64,000 nucleotides of DNA from Paraescarpia echinospica (taxonomy: Eukaryota > Annelida > Polychaeta > Sabellida > Siboglinidae): NCBI GenBank assembly GCA_020002185.1, contig CM034531.1, positions 84,928,108 to 84,992,107 on the forward strand, written 5' to 3'. A model generated the notes under the pieces. It made no database searches. It had not been told where the DNA came from and saw only the letters and a list, made by a program, of their open reading frames with translations. This document shows positions 13,801-24,900 of the stretch, piece by piece. The position numbers and the translations under genes are program-made. Positions within the stretch are counted from its first letter, which is position 1. Each line of letters starts with the position of its first letter.

Positions 13801-15877
13801 GTTTAGTCATGATTAATTCTGCTAAAAAACCAAAACAGACTTTTTAGAAGAAAATACAAGATTTGAGCATTACAGTCTAGTTGGAATATCGTATGGTGAA
13901 GATATCTACTATGCAGTTCATTATGTGTACCTTATGTCCAAGCATGAGCTTGAATAGTTTAATGTGGTTAATTAAAAAGGCAAGTTTTTGTTGTTTTCTG
14001 CAAGTTTGAGTGAAAAATAAACATAAAAGTGAAACATAAATACATTTATTTTATTAGCCGGTTCTTTGAAACTGTGGAGTTTTATTTTTAATATCAACAG
14101 CTTTCAAATGCCCCAGAATTACCATTCAGTCCTTAATCAAATTTGTGCTAATATTAATGACTTGTACCTATTGTACCTGTATTTATCAATGAGAAGTGCA
14201 CTTAAATATTTTCCTCAAATTTGCTGGGCCACTTTGGAGACCAGATCTGCCCTCAGTAGGTTGTATCACTTGAATGTGTGCAAGACTCATGTGTCTTGTG
14301 TCTGTTTCAGACACTGTGTGTGTGTCCACCTCAATGAAGCAGTAGACAAGTTCAACATGCTTGTGTAAGTTTGCCTGCAGCCATTGGCAACTTTGACACT
14401 TCCTGGTGTTTTCTTTTCCTCATAGAGTTGTACACCGTAGCTTTTGTGTAGAATGTGCAGTGTGTCTGAACACTTCCCAAGTAAGGCATGTTTAAGTCTA
14501 CGTTTAATTGTCTGTTTCTGACTATGTCACTCATTGTTTGATACCTATAATGAATCTTAAAAGTAATTAGTTTGATTTTTGTCATCCAATTTTCACAACT
14601 AACTCTTATAATGTACATTTTATTCTCAGACACATACACGCGCACAGACGCACAGTCACACACACACAGCACACACACACACTGACACACAGACACACAC
14701 ATGCACAGATGCACAGTCTCACACACACACACACACACACACACACAGGCACACAGACACACCACACACCACACACACACAAACACCACAGACACATCGC
14801 ACACACCACACACCACACACCACACACACACCGCACACACCACACACACAAACACCACAGACACATACGCACGCACACATACACACAAATTATATAGATT
14901 AGTATATTTTCATTATAATAATATTGCTGTAATCAGGTAAGTGTGTAGGAAGATGCAATATAAAATACAGATGAATAAATACAAATTAATTAACATTTAA
15001 ATTCAAATGTAATATGTTATATAAATATTATTTTACTATGTTTAACATAGTTTGAATGGCTGCATTGAATGTGTGTGATTGATGATGGTTGCAGTCACAT
15101 GACCCAGAAGTTGTTTACGTTTGTTGCGGGGGAGTGCGCGGCAGAGAATCCTGACAACCCAATGTTCCAGGAGGCCCTTGTCAGTGGCCACCTGTACCAG
15201 ATGGTGCTCAAGGTACGACACATCACCCGGGGAGGGGGGACTTTGTTTCACCTGCAGAAGTACCCACGCTATCAACATATAGCATGTTTTTATTGATCTT
15301 TTGTTACATATATCTCATTATTATTCTTAGTACCAGAATGTTTAGGAAGGGTCAAAATATAAGACTTAGTAACAGAGAATGTTATGGGCATGTATTATAA
15401 AAGGTAAATTCTTATATAGCGCAGTATCCAGTCCTCAGGACTGCTCAAAGCACTTTACGCTTTACTCCCTGGCAGACCTGTTCAATCGAACACCATATCG
15501 ACTTCTCTGGGAAGCATTCAGCCACGCTGCAATTAATGCACAAAGACTATTCGTACACAAATAACCACCACTGTCTATAGCCAGGTACTCATTCAGACAG
15601 CTGAGTGAACTGAAGCAATGTAGAGTAAACGAACTTGCCCAAGGTTCGACACCGCCACACAGGATTCGAACCTGGGTTCTCTCAGTCAAGAGTCTGAAGC
15701 TCTAGACACTGAGCTACTGCACTCTATTAATTGTTATTATTAATAATTTTTATATATTGCCATATATCTGGGATCAGTCAGTTGATAGGCACGTACACGC
15801 ATTATAAAACATACATGGAAAAAAATATGTATGTATATATATATGTGTATATATATGTATATATATATATATGTATG

Positions 15878-15908
<31 letters not shown>

Positions 15909-18900
15909 GTATATATGTATGTATATATATATGTATGTATGTATATATATATATATGTATATATATATGTGTATATATGTATGTATATATATATATATAC
16001 CAGTAAATATTATATTAGATTAAGATTAATATGACTAGATATGCAATGCAATATGCAGGTTTCCAGAGCTGACACCCTTTTGTTTTTCTGGTCTAGGCTC
16101 GTCATACAGCCGTTGCTTGGAAACCACGACATCTTGTGACGTATTGGAGCAAAATCCTAGCTTACAAACTATAAACATACTGAAAATACTAGAATACTGT
16201 GCATGTGTTGGCCTTTCTGGTGACATAGCAAACGTTGGTTGGTCGAAATATATTTTTGGTGGGAATTTATTTTACACATTCTTACTATTGTTGCAACAAC
16301 TTTTTAATTTCTTACGTAACATTGCGTAATTAGTCACAACGGTATCTACTTTGTTGCATTAACTGTGCATAAGAGTTGACACCAGATGGCAGCAGTTGTT
16401 GCTGCCGGAAGGTCAAAGGTGTTTCCACACAAAGGTACAGTGTACTTAGAGGGATTTTCTGTAAAAAGGACTTCAAATTGTTGTATTCAGTTACTGGATC
16501 TGTTGCCAGGAGAAGGTTGAGAGTTGGCTCTACACACTCAAGACTCGCATTGAACTCAATGCAAAGAACAAAGGTCCTGAGTTCATTCTTGATGAAGGTC
16601 AGTTTATGCACATAGATATTTTGCACTTTTCATTCAAAAGTTAACTAACTGATATAATGTAATATGTGTGGTCTGAAAAATTGTTGTTTCAAAGATGGCA
16701 TTGATATTTATAGCAACTGTTAATGTAGATATTCGGTATTTACATTTTCACTGGACACATTGACAGGATACTGTTGAAATGGTGATTACCTGTTGTCATG
16801 GTGATTGTTTTTTTGTCGTGGTTGTGGCATGCAGCGGGCATTTCGAGCGCGTGTCGACACTCGATGGATGTGTCGAAGTCAATGGAATACTTCCTGGCAA
16901 CGGGTAATCTCGTCTCTCGTACCGGCCTCGGTCTCATGCAGGTAGGTCAGGTCAAAGGTCACCATGTCGTACGTTCACCTGACATATTGCTTGCTTTCTG
17001 ATGCAACTGTTGTCCCCTCTCCAGTATTGTTGAGTGCTTTATCCACCAACATGTTGTAGAGGGTTACATTATTTTGTTGTTATTATTATCAGCAAAGTAA
17101 ATGCCCGTTGCGTACAGCACTGTTTCTTTGCCTTTAAAAGAAGTTCTCTACTGCATTACTTGGAATCAGCCAGGGGGGGTAAATATTAATAACAGGCAGT
17201 TTGCTGAATGTGATTTTGACCGTCGTCCGTTATATATTGCTAATAGAGATGTTTATAATCTGCACATTTGGTTTCATTTTGCAGAAGAAAAATTCAAATT
17301 GTGAACACCATTTAAGGGTTATTAAGCTCTATTTGGTGGGCAGTATTCTTTGAACATATTTATTCTAGTTTAGTCTTAAGAATATTATATTGATAAAAAA
17401 ACTGAGGAACAGCGAACCTCCCTATAACCCTGCACTGACAGGGTGCTCAAGACATTACCCTTGGAGCGTGTTTGTGATTCAGATAGCTGGACTGACGGTG
17501 GTCGCAGACATTACCATTGGAGTGTGTATGTGATTCAGATAACTGGACTGACGGTGGTCGCAGACATTACCCTTGGAGCGTGTATGTGATTCAGATAGCT
17601 GGACTGATGGTGGTCGCAGACATTACCCTTGGAGCGTGTATGTGATTCAGATAGCCGGACTGATGCTGGTCGCAGACATTACCCTTGGAGCGTGTATGTG
17701 ATTCAGATACCCGGACTGACGGTGGTCGCAGACATTACCCTTGGAGCGTGTATGTGATTCAGATAGCCGGACTGACGGTGGTCGCAGATATTACCCTTGG
17801 AGTGTGTATGTGATTCAGATAGCTGGACTGACGGTGGTCGCAGACATTACCCTTGGAGTGTGTATGTGATTCAGATAGCCGGACTGACGGTGGTCGCAGA
17901 CATTACCCTTGGAGTGTATGTGATTCAGATAGCTGGACTGACAGTGGTCGCAGACATTACACTTGGAGTGTGTATGTGATTCAGATAGCCAGACTGACGG
18001 TGGTCGCAGACATTACCCTTGGAGTGTGTATGTGATTCAGATAGCCAGACTGACGGTGGTCGCAGACATTACCCTTGGAGTGTGTATGTGATTCAGATAG
18101 CCGGACTGACGGTGGTCAGACATTACCCTTGGAGTGTGTATGTGATTCAGATAGCTGGACTGACGGTGGTCAGACATTACCCTTGGAGTGTGTATGTGAT
18201 TCAGATAGCCGGACTGATGGTGGTCACAGACATTACCCTTGGAGTGTGTATGTGATTCAGATAGCCGGACTGACGGTGGTCGCAGACATTACCCTTGGAG
18301 TGTGTATGTGATTCAGATAGCTGGACTGACGGTGGTCACAGACATTACCCTTGGAGTGTGTATGTGATTCAGATAGCTGGACTGACGGTGGTCACAGACA
18401 TTACCCTTGGAGTGTGTATGTGATTCAGATAGCCGGACTGACGGTGGTCAGCAGACATTACCCTTGGAGTGTGTATGTGATTCAGATAGCTGGACTGACG
18501 GTGGTCACAGACATTACCCTTGGAGTGTGTATGTGATTCAGATAGCTGGACTGACGGTGGTCAGACATTACCCTTGGAGTGTGTATGTGATTCAGATAGC
18601 CGGACTGACGGTGGTCACAGACATTACCCTTGGAGTGTGTATGTGATTCAGATAGCCGGACTGACGGTGGTCGCAGACATTACCCTTGGAGTGTGTATGT
18701 GATTCAGATAGCTGGACTGACGGTGGTCACAGACATTACCCTTGGAGTGTGTATGTGATTCAGATAGCTGGACTGACGGTGGTCACAGACATTACCCTTG
18801 GAGTGTGTATGTAATTCAGATTGACGGTGGTCAGACATTACCCTTGGAGTGTGTATGTGATTCAGATAGCTGGACTGACGGTGGTCGCAGACATTACCCT

Positions 18901-21900
18901 TGGAGTGTGTATGTGATTCAGATAGCCGGACTGACGGTGGTCGCAGACATTACCCTTGGAGTGTGTATGTGATTCAGATAGCTGGACTGACGGTGGTCAC
19001 AGACATTACCCTTGGAGTGTGTATGTGATTCAGATAGCTGGACTGACGGTGGTCACAGACATTACCCTTGGAGTGTGTATGTGATTCAGATAGCTGGACT
19101 GACGGTGGTCACAGACATTACCCTTGGAGTGTGTATGTGATTCAGATAGCCGGACTGACGGTGGTCAGACATTACCCTTGGAGTGTGTATGTGATTCAGA
19201 TAGCCAGACTGACGGTGGTCAGACATTACCCTTGGAGTGTGTATGTGATTCAGATAGACGGACTGACGGTGGTCACAGACATTACCCTTGGAGTGTGTAT
19301 GTGATTCAGATAGCTGGACTGACGGTGGTCGCAGACAAACTCAACTTCTTCCGCTACATCTCCCACTTCCGTTGCATCCATCGCGGCGCCTTCTTCGCCC
19401 AGATGAGAACCACTGCAGTACGCAAGCTGCTGCCTGAAGCCTGGGGTATGTGTTTCTATATACCCTACAGCGTTCGAAATAGGACTTGTCCGTTTGTCCG
19501 GGACAAGTGATTTTGGGCCCGGACAAGTAAAATGACTCTATATGGTTATCCGGTGGACAAGTGAAAATTTACAGCATAATTATAGTGACGCTAGCAACAT
19601 TGCAAACTTTATTTGAGGAAATTCAATCGTAAATGAAGTTTGTTAGCAATCGTGCACGTTGCAATTTTGTTAGTGCGGCGCCTTGTCGTCGACCGAGTTT
19701 AGTGCCTGCGTTAACAGGGTCATCCGCTGAGTGTACCGACCTATCTCTGTCATACGCGTAGGACAGACTCCACATCAGCCATCATTGATCGAGGCTGTAT
19801 TTAATAAAATCGTACAGTTTGGCCGCCGTACAACTTGTTTCCACTCACGGATCATATTTGATGAACTTTAGAAATAGTCGACTTTTTATCGCTGCCTGTT
19901 ATTTGAATAAATATATACTTTTAAACATTATTACGCCTAACCCATGTGGACTCGGCAGTCTTCCAAGTCTTCGAACGTTAGCCAATCCAGATCGGTGACA
20001 ATTTTCAACACTTGTAACTGGCTCTCCGGTAAATCTATGGTGGTGGTTGATAAACGGAATATTAATTAAATTTCAGAAATGTTGTTGTATCTATCTAACA
20101 TTTATTTTAACCATAAATTGCGAATTATGCAAGACGCGCGGCCGGGGACGGGGTGCAACCGCTGTTGACATGTCGGCTTCCACCAACTACGGCGGTCTGC
20201 GTGCGGCAGCAACGTTACGGCATAACTAAATCTATAAATTATTCCGCCTGGTAAATGTAATTCGGGTACCGTTAAAACTATTTTATCATCATTGAAATGG
20301 TAATATAACATTTAGGAAAAATATGCGTTTGTTTGCTGATGATCAATTGAATATTATCTTCGTTTGTAAAATTCACAACTTTGTTAAGAAGTTCATAGAA
20401 GTTGAACAAAATAATATCAGATTATTACACTGTAGTTTATTATGATTTTTGTGACAACATTTCCTGGCTTTGCACTGGTCGTGTTCCTGATGGTTGAGTG
20501 GCATCTTCAATGACAAACTGATGCCAACATTTTACAGCAGTGTTATGTTATGTATATATATACCATATTAAACAAAACAGTTTTCGCAACATTATAACAA
20601 ATAATAAGGAAAACAATTGTCTCATTCCTATCATAATAATAATTATTTGTTATTAATAAAAGCGTTCATATCAGCATCACTAAAATATTGGTATACATCA
20701 TGTAACGTGTCTACTTTTAATATTCGTGATGAATAATAATGATAATGGACCGAAAAATAGTTGCAAATATAATTTTGCAATTTCAAAATTTGTCTTTGAT
20801 CACAAGTCACTCAGATGTACATGCAACGAAACACCAGGAACATTGTGTTGTTGTCATAAAACAAGACAGACTTTTTAAATTTTTTCCAAAGCTTCGATTC
20901 CCCTTGACAACCATTCGGACAAGTTAAAATTTTGGCGGATAAGTAGATTTCAAAACTTACTTGTCGAGCGGACAAGTAAATATTCTGGCTTATTTCTATC
21001 GCTGCCCTACCCCCATCGGTTTAAATTATGGCCACACACTTCACCTGAAATAAAGTTTTCAGAAGAAATACTAAAAATGTGTTTTTGTCATATTCTGTTA
21101 GCTTTGAAAATGTACATATGTGACCCATCTTAACGAAATGAGTCGGATGTCGGCTAATCTGATTTTCCGTAAATGCCGTTTATGTGAACAAATCGCGAAT
21201 CCATCGATTTTGAGATTTCCCCTGAAAATTATTCTTTGGTATTCGTTTTATCGATTGCTACTCTAGCTACCCTCTAATTAACTCTGTTTTGTGTATTTTA
21301 AAGCGATTTTTGTAGAGCTGTGCAAAGTGTTCCGCTCGATTTCCTTAAAATAACTCAGAAAATGCCAGTAATGGCGCGCGTTCGCACGTCATCTTCCCAT
21401 ATATGGGCAAAAATATGCTAATAACTACATTCTGTGACCTCCAGAGAGCTTGGAAGACACCCCCTGTTAGGCCAGCTGTGTAAACAATTCGGATCATGTG
21501 GTAGCAAATGCAACTGCGTGACCCAGGCAGCTGTTCTCATTGGTTCAGTGATGGGTCACTTACATAATCTGTCAACACACGCATGCGCACCATGTATTTC
21601 CACCGCGTCACTGCTGACCCAGATAGCGATTAAGAAGACGTGAAAAATGGTGTTTAACGTGGCGAAGCTGTTAAATTCGGATGGAAGTGATTGCGTACAG
21701 ATTTACAGTTTGATCGAGGAGTATTTTTTGGAAGCCTTGACGGATGGAAGTGAGGCGGACTAGGATGAAATTTTAGCAAGATCTGTCCACGTTAACTAAG
21801 GTACATTTCATGAAACATAACGAATATTTTGCATCAACTTTGACGGCCGTTTTCTGAGTTTGAAGGTTTCTACCCCACATGTGTTTGTTAAGCCATAACT

Positions 21901-24900
21901 TCAGTTAGAATTAAGATATCTTCTTACATGATACAACATGTCAAAGCAGAGATTCTGCTCTTTCCGACGCTACTAATAACTCAATATTAAAAATTAAAGT
22001 AAGTAAATTAAAAAATAGTCTTATCTACATACCAATTCAACTGGGCTGTGAAAGGCATTGATTTATAGTGAGACTGGTCAAAACACACATCTGACTGCCG
22101 TGACTAGCTGGAAATAATCAACATATGTATGTGCAAAATATTTTATAGTTCACTTCTACAATAGCAACCAAACAATGGTGTTGGCAGTAGTTTCCTAGAT
22201 AGTAGATACACATGTATTGTTATATTACGTATTTGTACATGCATGTGATGTACGGCTCAAATGAACACGAGTTCGGTTCAGTTGTAGGGGTGTCACAGAC
22301 TCTTATTGTAGACATGTCTTACAGCAGAACCCTAATTTGAGAGTGGAGTTTTAACTTTAAAACCATTATTGCATCGTGTAAAACACCATCACAAGTGACA
22401 CACATGTTTGTTTTCTTGGTAGGTTTCCTTTGCCCAGTACACACACCAGATGGCGCCCCATGTGGTTTGATGAATCATCTTAGTGCAAGTTGCCAGGTAA
22501 CTAATGCTAGAAATAAATATTTACGTAGCACAGTTTCCTTGAAAGCTCGTTGCATTTTAGATGAAATGCGTAAATAACCGGGTTTGACGGTGTCAAAATA
22601 AGGTTTTATTATTTTTTATAGAATGTTGTTATAGATATTGTTATTTCAAGATAACAAAAACACAATCGCTTCCTGCAGTTATTTAGACATGTCATTGTCA
22701 CCGTTGTCAGATCGTCAACGTGACGTATCGGACATCCCACTTGACACAGCTGCTGTGTGAGATGGGTATGGTGGAGTACAACGCCCCACCTCTCCAGGAC
22801 GCCTCCCAGTCCTACCCCGTGTCCCTTGATGGGTGTCTCATTGGCTGGCTCCACAGCAGCATCGCCAAGGACGTGGCGGAACGGCTGCGCGTCCTCAAGG
22901 CGAAAGGTCTTGAAGGGGTAAGTGTCATTTGAACGGGTTTCTAAATATCAGCAGAACGCTGGATTTCTTTTGTCATATTATATTTTAATAGTAATAATAA
23001 CAAAACTTGTTTAAATTGGATTAGATCATAATTGACTTTTGTTGAAACGGTTATGGTTCATAGAAAGTTGGAGTTTTGAATCTCTTTTATTGTTTAGTTT
23101 TGTTTTATAATAACTCCAAACATCAATCTCTAATAAAATGTTGTTATCAACCGTTTAGATATTTTTATAATTATGAATTGCTTTAAATTGTATTAATTGC
23201 TGATAGAAATAAAGTAACAAAACTACATGAAGACCTGATTTTGTTATATAAAGATCTTCTGATAAGGACATAAATGTGTATAGCTAGGTGGCTTGTAAGT
23301 CCTTCACCCTTCTTGCAGGTGTCTATGATGCTAGAGATCTGCTTTGTGGGGCGCACCCAGTTTGGCAGTCAGTACCCGGGGTTGTACCTGTTCCTTGCCC
23401 CGGCCCGTCTCATGCGCCCAGTCAGGAACCTCGCGACTGGCGCCGTTGAGATGATTGGAACATTCGAACAGTGCTACCTCAACATCTGTGTCACCCCCAG
23501 TGAGGCGCATTATGGGGTGAGTGCACGGGGTGGGGTGAGTAGGGGATGGAAGGTAGGGAGGGATACAAGGGGGTAAAGAGGGGGACAGGGAGTACAGATG
23601 AGTGGAAGGGTGAGCAGGGAACACTGGGGTGGATGAGAGACAGTAAAAAGGTGCAGGGTAGAAAGTTGGATAGAGGGAAATAATGGGGTGGTCTATAGAA
23701 GCAGTTGGGAGTAACTACTGCGTGAGCAGGGTAACTACTGAGTGAGCAGGGTATCTGCTGGGACATTGGAGGGGTAAGTACTGGGTCATTTGGAGGGTAA
23801 ATACTGGTTCAGTTGGAGATCAACTACTGGGTCATTTGGAGGATAAATACTGGGTCAGTTGACAAGGTAACTACTGGATCAGCTGGAGTGTAACTACTGG
23901 GTCATTTGGGGGGTAACTATTGGATCAGTTGGAGAATAACTACTGGGGCAGTTGACGAGGTAACTACTGGATCAGTTAGAGGGTAACTACTGGGTCAGTT
24001 GGAGAATAACTACTGGGTCAGTTGGGTGTAACTACTGGATCAGTTAGAGGGTAACTACTGGGTCATTTGGGGGGTAACTACTGGGTCAGTTGGGGGTAAC
24101 TACTGGGTCAGTTGGAGGGTAACTAGTGGGTGAGTTGGAGGGTAACTACTGGATCAGTTGGAGGGTAACTACTTGATCAGTTGGAGGGTAACTACTGGGT
24201 CAGTTGGAGAGTAACTACTTGGTCATTTGGAGGGTAACTACTGGATCAGTAGGAGGGCAACTACTTGGTCAGTTAGGGGGTAACTACTGTGTAAAAGGGT
24301 AAGTGCCCTGACTGAGGGTGTCTGTTTCAGGAGACAACCCATGAAGAGTTGTCAGAGTTCAGCATGCTGTCAACCATTGCGTCAATGACACCATTCTCTG
24401 ATTTCAACCAGAGTCCACGCAACATGTATCAATGTCAGGTTGGTGACCGTGTCAGGTTGGTGACGGTGTCACATATGTCCGTGTCATACACGTGTCATTG
24501 TGATGTGTTAGAATCTACAAGTTTCTGCAAACTCAAACATGAACACAATTAAATTTAATCAATATGATGCATCGTAATCATGTTTTTAATGAACTTGTAT
24601 TGTTGTGTAAATTAAGTGCAACATTTGTTGTTCTGTACCATCTAGGAATGTTTGATTTACAAGTATGTGTGATTCCTACATGATTTATAGCCAGTCGACT
24701 AACCTGACACAGTTTTATTCATGTGCCAAACAAATTTTGAAAACATTGTAATGTTGATTATCATCACAGCAGTTTAGATTCAGACTGGTAAACCTTCGTA
24801 TATTCCTGGGTGAGTCATGTTTAGTGTTTGATTCTAGGACAAGTCACCGCAGTATCCCATCACTTCGACTCACTTAATAAACTTTCTCTTAATGGGATCA

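Noticed and set aside
14352..14888. 178-residue C/V-rich ORF on the minus strand
   Set aside because: Derived from the CA microsatellite and crosses a POLR1B exon boundary.
15462..15689. Stand-alone tRNA gene in the SINE heads (also 48561-48865)
   Set aside because: Head continues into a shared SINE body and does not fold as a full tRNA by eye.
15731..16034. Y/I-rich membrane-like ORFs
   Set aside because: TATG/TA microsatellite translation.
17797..19510. Many overlapping ORFs starting MECVCDSDS or containing [12 protein letters not shown], as a repetitive protein gene
   Set aside because: They arise because the 56-bp unit shifts frame every copy. Only the last 27 bp join a genuine POLR1B exon.
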